A stretch of 64,000 nt of DNA, from contig JAGFBZ010000732.1 of the NCBI GenBank assembly GCA_018398805.1, positions 155,983 through 219,982 on the forward strand, given 5' to 3'. The position numbers were made by a program, and so were the translations under genes. Source of the stretch: Hirundichthys speculiger (lineage: Eukaryota > Chordata > Actinopteri > Beloniformes > Exocoetidae). The notes under the pieces are model-generated. The model did no database searches and was not told the DNA's origin. It saw only the letters and a list, made by a program, of their open reading frames with translations. This document shows, piece by piece, positions 1 through 12,000 of the stretch. How positions within the stretch are numbered: the first letter of the stretch is position 1; every line of letters begins with the position of its first letter.

Positions 1-154
1 AAAGTGAGGAAGTACCCACATCTGTACGATTCTCGTTCTCCACACTACAAAGACAGCACATATTCTAGTAATTCATGGAGGGAGATAGCGATGAATGTGG
101 GTCTGGATACGGCCGAGACGGTGAGGACGTGGAAAAACGCAAGAGATACGTTTA
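1..154 (+). pseudogene. MADF/Myb-SANT-like domain fragment (Harbinger-type accessory protein)
   Basis: Open from the first base to an in-frame TAG at 166-168. It reads KVRKYPHLYDSRSPHYKD, NSWREIAMNVGL and TVRTWKNARDTFSKFS. The WxxI and (W)K-RD-F spacing is that of a MADF DNA-binding domain, common in vertebrate PIF/Harbinger transposon Myb-like proteins. A good donor, gtaagt at 155-160, would end an exon inside the last helix. The 5' part is outside the window. It most likely belongs to a transposon inside a dab2ip intron; a domesticated MADF gene cannot be excluded. Confidence 0.55.
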
Positions 155-261
155 GTAAGTTTAGCTAGTTCGTGATTGTCCCTCTTGCATTGTTAACTGC
201 GGCATACCGGCGACAAGCTAACTGCGACACATTGCTGCGAGAGTATACACAGCCCTTAAGC

Positions 262-446
262 CAGGGGTGTCCAAAGTCGGTCCTCAAGATTTTGCATGTT
301 TTCCTGCTTTAACACACCTGATCCTAATCAATAACCATCATCATCTGGTCATCAAGGTCAGCACATGTCTGTTAATGACACAGTAGCTTGTATCAGGATG
401 TGTATAAGGAGGGAAACATCTAAAACCTGCAGGACAGAGGCCCCTG
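262..446. mobile_element. hAT-type MITE (CAGGGGTGTCCAAAGTC family)
   Basis: The left end reads caggggtgtccaaagtc and the right end ggacagaggcccctg. Imperfect 8-bp TSDs ccttaagc (254-261) and ggttaagc (447-454) flank it. It is a 185-bp non-coding element of a type common in fish genomes. Confidence 0.65.
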
Positions 447-1309
447 GGTTAAGCGACCGTTGCCTCAAATCATTTCATGGCGCCTCCCAGTTGACAAACC
501 AGATAACTAGCTAATGAGCTAAGAGCTTAAACGAGGACAAGCGGAGGTCCACTCTGTCTCAGACAGAAAAATGTTCCTTGAAACTCTCAAACGCTCCTCT
601 GTTTGTTTGTTTTTTATAAATTTCATGTGACTGGTGAGACAAACTGCATTTTCTGTCAACCCTCTTGTGTGCTCACAAATACGATTGATGAATTAGTAAG
701 GTATGCAGAAACCCAAGTGATACATTTTTTTTTTTCTCTTTGCAAGTTGATTTTCTTTCCAGTTGGCTGAATCACCATGGAAACCTATGCGGTACACGTA
801 ACCTGCCCCATAAAAGGTTGCATCGAGAAAGTCCGACTCTATTTCTGCTTCTGATCTCATGTTTTTCATGCGAACCTGTTGAGCCGCGTGTTGCCGTGCT
901 GTTGCAGCAGAGCGAACCGAGCGCGTCTGGTTGCCACAGGAACTCTTGCAGTCATCCGCCGTTGCAGAAAACACATAAATGTTTTATGGTCGGTCCTGCT
1001 ACGCTGCTGCGCACTTTACACTTGCTGGAATTGCAGTTGTTGAACACAGATATAAAAGAGGAGATCAGCCCCTGAGCGCTTTTTCGCTGAAATGTGGTCG
1101 GTAAAACAAATGTGGCTGTGATTTACTCATAAAATAAATTCCATCAGTTTCTCATCGTGGGATATTATCAGGCCTGAATGCAGTATCACAAGTACATACT
1201 TGACATTAGAAAAAAACAGCAGGCACTGAGAACGGATATATATATATATATATTCATATATAACATTTAGAGGTGGAGTTTTGTCCTGGAAAAGAGAAGA
1301 ATGCTGCAG
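447..1309. other. Intronic or intergenic sequence, nothing recognised
   Basis: No protein family, repeat end or RNA gene was recognised apart from a short TA run near 1238-1252. Open frames here lack family features and coding-like composition. Confidence 0.4.
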
Positions 1310-1579
1310 CAAGACTGAATACATGTGTGAATAAGAGGAACCCAAGTGGAACGATGAAGCTGCAGGGAGCAGAGATACAGATGGTGGAGGATTTTGAGTA
1401 TTTAGGGTCAACGGTCCAGAGCTAAGGAGAGTGTGGAAAAGAGGTGAAGAAGGATGTGCAAGCAGGTTGCAAGGGATGGAGAAAAGTGTCAGGTGTGATA
1501 AAAGCGTATCAGCAAGGATGAAAGGAAGGATGTACAAGACGGCGGTGAGAGCTGCGATGTTGTACAGTTATGAGACTGT

Positions 1580-2783
1580 TGGGCTTTACACGATCCAGAT
1601 CTTTGGGCCGATGGTCGCCGCACATGGGCAGTATTCTTAGTGCTGCATCAGAACAGTCATACTATTGCAAATTAAGGGAAGTAATGCTGCACTGGCTACT
1701 GGCTAGCACTTTTAACTCAAAAATAGATAATGACACGCAGGGCAACACAAAATAATGGCACCCAGGCCACATGTATTTCCAAGAAATAAAATGACCTGTG
1801 GGGTTCCCCAGGGGTCAATCCTGGGACCCCTAGTGTTCAATCCGTACATGCCAGGCCAGCTAATACGCAGCTGTAATGTGTCCTACCACAACTATGCAGA
1901 TGATACTCAGATCTATGTGTCACTGACAGCAGGAGAACATGCACCTGTAGATTAATTGTGTCGCTGCATCGAACAACTCAGTGTGTGGATGCAAAACAAC
2001 TTTCTCCAGCTAAACTCAGACAAAACTGAAATCATTGTCTGTGGCCCACAGAAACAAAGAGAAACTGTTATCAGTCATCTTGAGATGCTCTGTAAAACCT
2101 AAAAATCAGGTCAAGACATGTTAGATCCATATGAACCAACCTGGACTCTGAGAACCTCAGGTAGTGGTCTCCTGCTGGTGTCCAGAGTCAGGATTAAACA
2201 AGGTGAAGCTGCATTTCAGTTTTATGCTCCTAAAATCTGGAACAGTCTTCCAGAAGATGTGAGACAGACCTGAACACTGACAATGTTCAGATCCAGACTG
2301 AAAACAGTTCTGTTTAGATGTGAAGATGATGACTGGAAGGATTTTATCTGCACTCTTCATTTTTTATTACATTTTTAATTCATTTTTAATTTAATTTATT
2401 CTTCTTTTTAAATTAATTTATTAATGATTATTTCTATGCTCGTATGATTTATGGAATGACTCTTTTTGCCTTCTTGTAATTTTATGCATCTGTAAAGCAC
2501 TTTGAATTGTGTATGAATTGTGCTCTACAAATAAACTTGCCTTACCTAAAATAAATAGATGCCAAATAGAAAACTACATGTATTAAATGCAATTTAAATA
2601 ATGGCCTCCAGGCAAAACAAACATGAAAGAGTAAATGAGACGGATTAAACAAGCCATCTTCAATCAATGCAGAGTTTCAACATGACAATGACATCATTGA
2701 TCGGATTGGTAAATTAAGACATTGAGGCCGATCCCCGATATGGCAAAATCTGATATTGCCGATCCAGATGGGTGTAAAGCCTA
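1580..2783. mobile_element. hAT element inserted in LINE, carrying a nested L2-like fragment
   Basis: Perfect 8-bp TSD GAGACTGT at 1572-1579 and 2784-2791. Ends are tgggctttacac (left) and gtgtaaagccta (right), an inverted pair. The host LINE reading frame resumes exactly after the second TSD copy. A retrotransposon fragment sits inside it. Confidence 0.8.
1768..2595 (+). mobile_element. L2-like LINE fragment (reverse transcriptase end and 3' tail)
   Basis: It encodes [17 protein letters not shown], then [11 protein letters not shown] (the YADD catalytic motif), a stop, and a degenerate C-terminus (FYAPKIWNSLPEDVRQT). It ends in the L2-type tail ctgtaaagcactttgaat with caaataaacttgcc. Near-identical flanks aaataatggcacccaggc (1750-1767) and aaataatggcctccaggc (2596-2613) look like its target duplication. 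A deletion has removed sequence between GPLVFN and YADD. Confidence 0.75.
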
Positions 2784-3132
2784 GAGACTGTAGCACTGAG
2801 GACGAGGATGGACAGGATCAGGAATGAGAACATCAGAGGGACGGCACATGTTAGATGTTCTGGAGAGAGAGTCAGAGAGGCCAGACTGAGTTGTTTTGGA
2901 CATGTATGTAGGAGAGGTAGTGAATATATCAGTAGAAGGATGATGAGATTGGAACCACTGGGCAGGAGGCCAAGAGGAAGACCAAAGAGGAGATTTATGG
3001 ATGTAGAGAAAGAGGACATGAAGCTAGTTGGTGTGAGAGAAGAGGATGCAGAGAATAAGGTTAGATGGAGGTGGATGATTCACTGCGGCGACCCTTGAAG
3101 GGAAAAGCTGAAAGGAAAAGAAGAAGAAGAAT

Positions 3133-4010
3133 ATATATAAGCAGAGATCAACCACCCACAGATGACGGGACAGCGGGTGAAGGGTAGATATTGAATATTA
3201 AACAAATTTATGCCCCTAAAACTTGAAGATGTCTGATTTTGCAGCAGCAATATTAGTTTTTGCCATGTATGGTCAGAATGATCAGCTCCTTTTAATGAAA
3301 TTAAACAGAACTATTAACCATTCCATGGCTTTGACAAAGCTAGCTTCAGATTTTCCACTGACGTGTTCAATTGAAAAATAAGATGAAACTGCCAAGGCCA
3401 AAATTGATTAGCACTCTGACGATTCATAATCAATAGTGGAGCTGCGAATTGCAATGTCTCTCAGGAGTTCCTGTGGTAACTGTTTTTTGTTTTTTTTTTT
3501 GGATTGAATGCTCTCCATTTCTATGCCAAATAGAAGCAGCATTCATCCATCCATCCATTCATCCATCCATCCATACCCGTTTAGTCCTGTGCAGGGTCTG
3601 CTGGAGCCAATCCCAACTCTCATGGAGCAAAAGGCAGGGGTACAGGCCATGTACCCCTACCCCATGTTTCAGACAAACTTCACTTTGGCTTTGATTTGGT
3701 GCAGAGTGAGGAGTAGAGATCTTCTGGATCTCCTTGATGTTTCGCAGAAGAGGGATCTTCATAGCAGTGACCTCTGAGGACATTACCCAAGAAGAAGCAA
3801 CGATCACGTCCACATTTGCATTTATCAGACTTCATCTCGGTTTACGGTGCAGTGATGAGTTGTTTTAGACACTTTCTATTTGAAATGTCCCACAGTCATC
3901 TAGAGCCAATAATTGACTTCAACTGTTCGCCTCTCTGTGACATCTCCCTTTTAACCGAAGTACACCACGCATGCATCTGGTCCATTTTGTGTGGAAGAAA
4001 CATCAGATGA
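3133..4010. repeat. Unclassified repeat-rich stretch with ATCC microsatellite
   Basis: An (ATCC)n run at 3543-3574 leads into gtgcagggtctgctggagcc, the kind of composite seen after ATCC runs in many fish genomes. The rest holds no recognised coding sequence. Confidence 0.4.
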
Positions 4011-4012
4011 TC

Positions 4013-5248
4013 CACTATATTGCCAAAAGTATTTGCTCACTCATCCAAATGATCAGAATCAGGTGTTCCAATCCCTTCCATGGCCACAGGTGTATAAAAT
4101 TAAGCACCTAGACATGCAGACTGTTTCTACAAACATTAGTGAAAGAATGGGTCGCTCTCAGGAGCTCAGTGAATTCCAGCGTGGAACTGTGATAGGATGA
4201 TACCTGTGAAACAAATCCAGTGGTGAAATTTCCTCGCTCCTAAATATTCCACAGTCAACTGTCAGCTGTATTATAAGGAAATGGAAGTGTTTGGGAACAA
4301 CAGCAACTCAGCCATGAAGTGGTAGGACACATAAACTGAGGGGGCGGAGTCAGAGGATGATGAAGAACATAGTGTAGGAGGTCACCAACTTTCTGCAGAG
4401 TCAATCACTACAGACCTCCAAACTTCATGTGGCCTTCAGATTAGCTCAACAACAGAGCAGAGAGCTTCATGAATGGGTTTCCATGGTGACGCAGCTGCAT
4501 CCAAGCCAGACATCACCAAGAACAATGCAAAGTGTCGGATGCAGTGGAGTAAAGCAGCCACCACTGGACTCTAGAGCAGTGGAGGAACGTTCTCTGGAGG
4601 GAAGAATCACACTTCTCCATCTGGTGATCTGATGGAAGAGTCTGGGTTTGGTGGTTTCCAGGAGAACGGTACTGGTCTGACTGCATTGATCCAAGTGTAA
4701 AGTTTGGTGGAGGGGGGGGGGGTTATGGTGTGGGGTTGTTTTTCAGGAGCTGGGCTTGGCCCCTTAGTTCCAGTGAAAGGAACTCTGAATGCTTCAGCAG
4801 ACCAAGACATTTTGGACAATTCCATGATCCCAACTTTGTGGGAACAGTTTGAAGCTGGACCCTTCCTCTTCCAACATGACTGTGCACCAGTGCACAAAGC
4901 AACGTCCATGAAGACATGGATGGAAGAGTCTGGTGTGGATGAACTTGACTGGTCTGCACAGAGTCCTGACCTCAACCTGATAGAAGACCTTTGGGATGAA
5001 TTAGAGCAGAAACTGAGAACCAGACCTTCTGGTCCAACATCATTGTTTGACCTCACAAATGTTCTTCTGGAAGAATGGACAAAAATCCCCATAAACACAC
5101 TCCTAAACCTTGTGGACAGCCTTCCCAGAAGAGTTGAAGCTGTTCTAGCTGCAAAGGGTGGAGCCACGTCACATTGATTAGTAAAGGGATGAACTAAAGC
5201 TCATATGTGAGTCGAGGCAGGTGAGAGAATACTTTTGGCAACATAGTG
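4013..5248 (+). mobile_element. Tc1-like DNA transposon with decayed transposase
   Basis: Inverted ends: left cactatattgccaaaagt (4013), right acttttggcaacatagtg (ends 5248), with TA at 5249-5250; the left TA is now TC. The transposase starts near 4146 (MGRSQELSEFQRGTVIG) but has stops and frame breaks. The C-terminal DDE part is open from 4704 to 5177: [25 protein letters not shown], then [19 protein letters not shown]. Exactly 34 residues separate the Asp of QHD and the Glu of LIED, the DD34E spacing of Tc1. It is non-functional. Confidence 0.92.
4704..5177 (+). pseudogene. Tc1-like transposase, catalytic C-terminal remnant
   Basis: An open frame of 157 codons holding the second and third catalytic residues (D of FQHD, E of LIED, 34 residues apart) and the C-terminus ending AAKGGATSH, as in Tc1-like transposases of fish. 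The N-terminal paired-like domains and first Asp region upstream are broken by stops and frame shifts, so no active enzyme can be made. It would act in the nucleus by cut-and-paste at TA sites. Confidence 0.88.
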
Positions 5249-5250
5249 TA

Positions 5251-7224
5251 TGTGACATTTCCAATTAGTTCCGTTTTTTTTTTTTTTGGTATATATTTAC
5301 CATTTACATGAGTACTTTCATACTTTTGTTTTGCCTTGGTGGTGGTCACTTTATACTTCAATGTTGCTACTGTAACGCCAGAATTTCCCCCCGGGGATCA
5401 ATAAAGTATTTCTATTCTATTCTATTCTATAAGTGGACTTGCGCTCCTGCAGTGTTGCACATTTGTTCATCCGGTGTCCTGATTTTCATCTCGTCATGTT
5501 TTTGTAGAAGCGCGTATGCTTTTGAGTGTGTGTATGTTTGCATAGCGCCGGCGCGTAGCCAAAAAGGCTCCTTTCGCTCTGCATCAGCGGATGATTGGCT
5601 CCCCGTGGCGCATCTTTGATTTGAGGCCGAGGGCGTTGCGAGATCGTCGCCGTGTTTCCAGCTCCTCCTCTGTTCTTTTAAGGGCAGCTCTGCGTCTCCC
5701 CTTCCTCTCCTTGTCTGCTTTACTCTCCACATTTGTCGCTTGTCACTTTTCTCCATCCCCGCTACACTGATTCCCAAGTTTAACAAGCTGTCGGGGGACT
5801 TACGCGAGAGTACGCCACGAAGTTTGTTGAAGGGATCTAAAGAAGGGATGACTCATCCCCAGATGGTTCCATTTCCATCTCTCCAGCTCAGACTTTTTGT
5901 TTTCTGTCTCTTCCCACTTTATCTCTTTTGGAGATCACTTCTAAAATGAGACTTTTTTTTTTTTTGGAAGAAAAATAAATCCGAGCATTCAGTTTCAATA
6001 ATTCCTACTGACAGCTAAAAGGATAGATGAATCACATGGTTTTTTTTTAATATTATATGCGTATGTAGCCCGTAAGAATGAGATGGACACACACAGGACA
6101 CAGGACACTTTGACTTTTCTCTCTGTGTTCAGTAAACCAACAATTTGAAAGTCTGAGGACTGTTTTTAGTTATGACATATATCAAACAAAATACAAATTG
6201 GCCTGAAACTGTGGCACAAAATATGGCAGTGGCCGAGGAAAACTGGGCAGACTCCATTTCACGTGTGAGTTTTTCTCACTTAGCACCGAATGCTAACATC
6301 GTCGCCTAGCGCATATACATCCTTTGGACTCCAACAACCGAGTCTTTACACGCTTGCATGTTTTCAGTTCCACGCACAGCAGATAAAAAAAGAACCCAAG
6401 ATGCACTTTGCAGTGTAACAACAGGAGCTCAATGCTGCCGCCTTGTGACTAAAAGGTGTTACTACATTTCAGTGTCTACCTTACGTTACATGGCACAAAT
6501 AACAACAAACAAAAGAACACATCATAACACAGGTTATTTTACAATGTAAATGTTGTGTATTTACCACCTGGTTACACGTATGAAAGCAAATCCGGATCTC
6601 TTTGAGCATCTGAATGAAAGAGGAGAAGGAAGATAAAAATCACCATTTTCTTGCCTGTTCTTGCGTAAATGTATTTCATCCGTGTAGGCCATGTTTACAG
6701 CTGTTATTGTGGGTTTTTGTCGATCACATCATGGCTCGATGTCCTCTGTCAAAGCATCAGGCTTTCTGCCTGGATTCTTTCTCGTTTGTCCACGTGTGCG
6801 ACTAAAAAAACCCTGTGCATCTTTATTCGTCTTGCCGTCGACAAACTTCATGAATTCTGTATTCATTTCTCCTGCAGCAGTCAAAACAACAGCTGTGAGC
6901 GCAGCTCTGATTCACTTGTTGTTGCCCGTTACTCCTCGGTAAAAGCATTTGTTAGAGCCGTGCATATTTCTGGTTGTTCAAACTGCTGTTTTAGATCGTA
7001 ACAGGGCGTCTGACACTGCGGTTTCAGCAGCAGTAGATCCTTTGGGTCCTGTGGGTTGTTGGGTTTCATGTCTTTGGATGGACTTCGTGTTCACAGTACA
7101 CTTAATTTGTAAATAATATCTTCTGTATTTTATTTATTTATTTTTTTGTGACCAGAGCTACATAAAGAACTAATGCACTGTTGTGATTATCACTTGTATT
7201 TTTTTTATACTACCCCTGCTTACT
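5251..7224. other. Probable dab2ip intron sequence, mostly unclassified
   Basis: The only clear repeat is a LINE/SINE-type tail at about 5380-5430 (gggatcaataaagtattt followed by TTCTA repeats). Open frames here have no recognisable domains. Confidence 0.4.
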
Positions 7225-7232
7225 CTCTGTTG

Positions 7233-7629
7233 CAGTAGTCCCCAACCGTTTTGTAACTACGGACCAGTCAATCGGGGGGGGGGACAGGCTTCCATGTTAC
7301 ATTTCACCAATAACATAATATAAGTATAACATCAAAGTCTCTGGTAACATCCTCTGTGCCCATTAAATAAATAACATAAAATAAAAAAAACCCGAATATT
7401 TCAGTAGGACTCCAGGTATCGTCTTTTATCGTCCTACTCATTTTGCTAGCTGGGTTAAATTTTGGCGCTCAAGTGACCGAAATGTAACCGAGAGAATCTG
7501 GCCATTTTTCAAAATAAAAGATTTTTCAAAATAAAAGTTCAGACTCATATAATAAATAAAACGTAAGAAACTATTTTTTTTCTTGTGTGGCCCGGTACCG
7601 GTCCGCAGCCCGGGGACTGAGGACCACTG
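7233..7629. mobile_element. hAT-type MITE (CAGTGGTCCCCAACC family)
   Basis: The left end cagtagtccccaaccg and right end gggactgaggaccactg are inverted, with subterminal cggaccagt and accggtccg. TSDs CTCTGTTG (7225-7232) and CTCTATTG (7630-7637) differ at one base. There is no coding content. Confidence 0.8.
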
Positions 7630-7689
7630 CTCTATTGCACTCATTATTATTTAGCTCTACTAGACTATATTTTTTAAATCTTTATAACT

Positions 7690-7815
7690 GTATTTTTTTT
7701 TTTTTGTCTTAACCTGTCTATGCATGGGATAGCGAAAAACGAAAATTCAATTCCTTTATATGTCAAGCACATGTTAAGAAATTGACAAATAAAGCTGACT
7801 TTGACTTTGATCTGC
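7690..7815 (+). repeat. LINE 3' tail
   Basis: The stretch ending caaataaagctgactttgac has the AATAAAG plus short simple-repeat end usual for fish non-LTR retrotransposons. No coding part is attached. Confidence 0.4.
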
Positions 7816-7933
7816 AATCAGGCTCAGATAACGGTTGATTTAAATTTATAATTTAGCTCTTGTTGCAAAACAATTGGCACATGTAGTCAACAAAAAATGC
7901 CCCTCAAAGTAAGAAGAGTGGCAAGGGTGTGTA

Positions 7934-8613
7934 CAGTGATCTCTTATTTTTCGCGGTTAATGGGGACCGCCCCTCCGACAATCAAAAGTCCGCAAACTGG
8001 AGCCGGCGCCCCGCGAGCCTATCCTAGACCTAGGTACATGTATGTAGCACTCAACAGCTCTCACCATGTCATCGTCTATTTCCTTGGGCGTATTCTGCAA
8101 TTCCCTGGCGATATTGCAGAGCCTCATTAAGTTAGAAAGAGTAAGGCCCCTCTCTTCTACTTCCTCATCTTCGTCCTCCTCACTGCCAGATTCGGTCATT
8201 TCGACCAGGTCCTAGTCCGTCAGGGGGTCGTAGTGGCCGTCGATAAGGCCGTTCACGTCCTCTGACATCATATCAGAGAACCCTACAGTTTTTAAGGTCC
8301 TCGCCAGCTTCACAGCCTCATCCACAGCGGAGTCTGGAGTCACGAGTGAACCCGAACAGATCCGGGAGCGTCGGCCAATCAGATCGCTCGGGGTAAGCGG
8401 TTGCTGGGCGGCCTGCGTTTCTCCTGTTGCTTACAGGAGGCTGTGAGTCGTTTGACGTTTCGCCAGCAGCGGCAGCCTCTCGTCTGCTGTGGGGTGGATT
8501 TTTGCCATCCAATCAATCATTTCTTGATTTTTTTATTACATTATATATTTCTGAAAAATCCGCGAATAACTAAAACTGCGGAACTTAAAACGCGAATTGG
8601 CGAGGGATCACTG
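7934..8613 (-). mobile_element. Tigger-like (Tc1/mariner) element, transposase 3' end remnant
   Basis: Inverted ends cagtgatctcttattttt (7934) and gcgagggatcactg (ends 8613), each flanked by TA (7932-7933, 8614-8615). On the minus strand 8199-7957 reads MTESGSEEDEDEEVEERGLT, then LSNLMRLCNIARELQ, resembling the acidic C-terminus of Tigger/TIGD1-type transposases. A related copy lies at 20926 and two halves at 48666 and 62046. Confidence 0.75.
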
Positions 8614-8929
8614 TATAGGAAAAGAAAAAGAATTTAGTCTCGTCAGACACAATTCTGACAGATGAGGATGATGAAAGTAGGTCAGATGAAGGCGTCTCAG
8701 AGCCGCCAACACATGTGAGGTTTTATTCTAATGGTCATCAGGACCGATTCCCGTTTCCGCTCACCTTCACGCGCCGCTCGGCGCTTCGTGTAATTACAAA
8801 AAAAACCCATCTCTGTCAGCTAATTGAACTCGAGCGTGGATAATCACGCTGGATAGTTTTGGGAGCAGCTCTTATTAACCCTGCGCTCATCCTGTGTTTT
8901 TCTTTTGTTTTTTATTGTTGTCTCTGCAG

Positions 8930-9074
8930 GATTTCCTCACAGATTTGATGATGTCGGAGGTGGACCGCTGCGGGGAGAACGAGCACCTCATCTTCAGAGA
9001 AAACACGCTGGCCACCAAGGCCATAGAGGAATACCTCAAACTGGTGGGACAGAAGTACCTGCAGGATGCCCTCG
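8930..9074 (+). CDS. dab2ip: dab2ip exon A: RasGAP arginine-finger exon
   Basis: Acceptor ttgtctctgcag ends at 8929 and donor gtgagt begins at 9075. The 145-nt exon starts on a codon boundary ([15 protein letters not shown]) and ends after the first base of the Gly codon in DALG|EFIKAL. It carries [11 protein letters not shown], whose Arg aligns with the catalytic arginine finger of p120 RasGAP, followed by [19 protein letters not shown]. It is the first exon of the gene visible in the window. The residues before it in the RasGAP fold must come from exons outside the window. Confidence 0.95.
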
Positions 9075-12000
9075 GTGAGTCCAGCGCCGACCCGGAGTGG
9101 ACCTGAGCCCCCGGTCACTATCCCAAATCCAAATCCAGTCATTCCCTCACTCTTTCTTTACTATTACTCCCATGGTCTTAGCTTCAGGTAGGCTGCGTAA
9201 ATTAAGAGTTCGGCCTGAAACGATGCATTTTTCTTCGTTCTGACGGGAAGACGACCGAAACAGCTTCTCCATCCAAACGACGAGCGCTAACAGCATGTGC
9301 GTTGGTTGCGAATCGAGCGCGTCCTGCTGCACAAACATTTACTCTCAGACGCATTATTTCCTGTCTGCTCGCGCTCCCGGAGAGACGACCTTGGAGCAGC
9401 TCCGCCTGGAACGCGCATCCTAGAAGAGTCTGCGCTGTTTACCTGCCTCAGCATCTAACCGTTATTATTTTTATCCACTTTTCTCTCTACTTCCTTGCTC
9501 TCCAGTTGTGACCAACTTCTTTGTCAAACCAAAAAGAAATAAAGTTATCTCGGTAACCGCAGCAAAGTGGGGTGTTTCTTGTGAGGTGAAGCCCACGCGG
9601 TATGACTCACCAACACCCTGCCTATTGATAGGAAGCAGGATTTGTGCGCCTGCTTGAATTATGTCCAATAGGGGTGCATCCTTTTTTTATTTCTTCCTTT
9701 ATTTTCATCTTTTACTGCCATAGTAGCAGCTTCTGCAACCCTTTTAATTTACAGAATGGTCTCACAGAAACGACTGGCACCTCCTGGAGCGTTTGAAGTC
9801 GAAGGGGGAAGGTAGTTGGCCCCTCAGATCAGAGACTGGCACCGGCGGCGAGAGATGCTCGGCTGTAATTCACGGCCAGGACTGGGTCTGTCCCCGCCGC
9901 TGATACGTTCTAAGCGAAAAGTCTCCCCGGCTATTTATGACTGCATAACAGTTTTATTGAGGAGTGCATAAAAGGTTTCCTCCCTTGGCGCTACTGGAGT
10001 TCACTTTGGATTATGGTGGTTTCGAACATTATTCAACAATAACAAGAGCCCGTTTCGATCCTTCCGCCAATATATTAGAGCCGCAGAGTCGAGCCGCATT
10101 TAGGCACATTGATGCCTTGGAGTTTGTCGTGAATCTTGTTGCAGTATTGCAGTCATGTCTGTTCGAAGGCTATGGAACAATTCATTGGTTAGAATAACAT
10201 GAAATAATTGTAGCTGGTCTGCTGGAGAAAAAGAAACAGCTTTAACTGAATGTTGCCATGGCATATATATATATATATACAGTGGTACCTCTACTTAGGA
10301 AATTAATTGGTTCTGGAAGTAGTTTCGTAACCTGAAAATTTTCGTAGGTAGAGACACGTTTTCCATGTAAATGCCCTAATCCGTTCCAAGCCCCCCAAAA
10401 TTCAAACATAATTTTTTCATAAATTATAAATAATACATGAAATGACATAAAAACCTGTAAGAAATACTGAAAAGCACTTGGAGAGGGCAGACCTCCACCA
10501 AGCGCAACAATTATCGAAAATTTGAAAGTGATCCAGAATCCAGGATTTCTTCCGGAACACACCCAAAATGAAATCAGTTCTTCCTTTTCACATTTCCGAC
10601 AACTCCTGAAAATGTCATTAAACGCTGGCAAAGACATAACCTCTTTGGCGGAGGTAAAAATTGTTCATTTACCTGGGTTGCTGGGTTACGCTCATACAGA
10701 CAAGGGGCCCTCCTAGCCAATGGGATGCCAGGAAGATGCTAAGCTATAGCCAATGGCAGAGCAGCTCGGACGTGCCGCTTTCAAACCGAGATACAGATGT
10801 TTACATTCGGTAAACTCTGGTAGCTGCGAGTTGCAGCGCTACTGTATTTTTGCCTTTCGCATCCTGAAATTTCTTTCGTAACAAGAGGCAATATTTTCCC
10901 GTTGAGGCGTTTCGTAACCTGAAAATTTCGTATGTAGAGACGTTCGTAAGTAGAGGTACCACTGTACTGATAGCATACTCCATCTGATTTTACATGATCT
11001 GGATTCAGGCTGGCAGTGTGAACACACACAGAACTATTCAGATTTTTCAGTTTCTGTGACATCAAAGACCCGGATCAGATCAGAATTAAACGGCGTCACC
11101 CGGCTTCGCGTATTCCTGCATTTACTGCACCTCTGAGGTGGCAACACAAAGCTGCGGCAGCGATTTCAAAAGAGGCACAACAACCTGAAGAAGATGGGGA
11201 TGTTGTGGAGTCGGGGTGCTGTGGTGGACGATCCCAACGGTGTTTTGACCAAATAAAGTCAGAGATGTTTCGTTGAGACCCCCGGAAATTGTCAACTCTC
11301 TGGAAAAACAAAAAACGAACAATTACACAGAAGGAAACTGATAAATACAATGTGACAGGAACTGTACACGTTCCAAAAATCTGGCTTTACCACTTCGTTC
11401 AAGATAATGCAGCGTCGAGCACAATGTTAACCCAAGGTTGAACCGATTTTATGTGCATCCCTGTCGTTAAGCAGTTTACATGCACCGTCTGCCTCTGCCT
11501 GCCTAATTCAGAAATGTACACAGCAGCGCTTTAATCTACAAATGGCACACATCCCTTCTGGCACCTGCCACTCACTTATTTCTCAGCTGCCAGCATCAGC
11601 GTTCGGCGTGCGCTTATGTCTTTCACCACCCGGGCGTCTCTCGCTGGCTGCTTTCAAAGATGGCGATTCTGCCCGATTCGGAGAAGGTCGTAAATTATGC
11701 ACGGCTGGGTTGCTTTTGTAGCTTAGCGTCTGGATGAGCTGACCCGCAGTGGTAAGACAATGGCCAGGCTTCTCGTCAGACCACCAAAGACAGAAAAGCA
11801 CTTTTGTAACGTTTTTTTGGGAGTCCTGGTCAAAGTGGAATTAAAACCTCGGTCCGCTGCCAAACCAACGCTGGCCTCTCCTCTCTGGAGCCACTGGGGG
11901 CGACGCATTTCCAGTTTCTAGCTCCCCTCCCAGCAGGATGCAGCAATTAGCATCTTTAGCTGCGTCAACATCAATTTCAGTCATTTTATATGTTCCTTAA

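Larger units (their letters stand above)
1310..3132 (+). mobile_element. Non-LTR retrotransposon 3' fragment, interrupted by a hAT element
   Basis: Two pieces of one LINE coding end, 1310-1579 and 2792-3132, are separated by the hAT insertion 1580-2783. The left piece reads KLQGAEIQMVEDFEYLGSTV and the right piece RMDRIRNENIRGTAHVR, then EPLGRRPRGRPKRRFMDV and WMIHCGDP stop (3096-3098). A GAA-rich tail (to about 3132) marks the 3' end. It resembles the C-terminal end of fish endonuclease/reverse-transcriptase LINEs, perhaps RTE-like; the clade is not certain. Stop codons in the left piece show decay. Confidence 0.7.

Noticed and set aside
6060..6580. Possible inverted-end element (gcgtatgtagccc ... 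ggttacacgtatg)
   Set aside because: Similarity of the ends is short and imperfect, with no convincing target duplication.
1..8929. Additional dab2ip exons (PH, C2, early RasGAP) upstream of exon A
   Set aside because: Scanned for the conserved segments of those domains; none seen. They are presumably outside the window.
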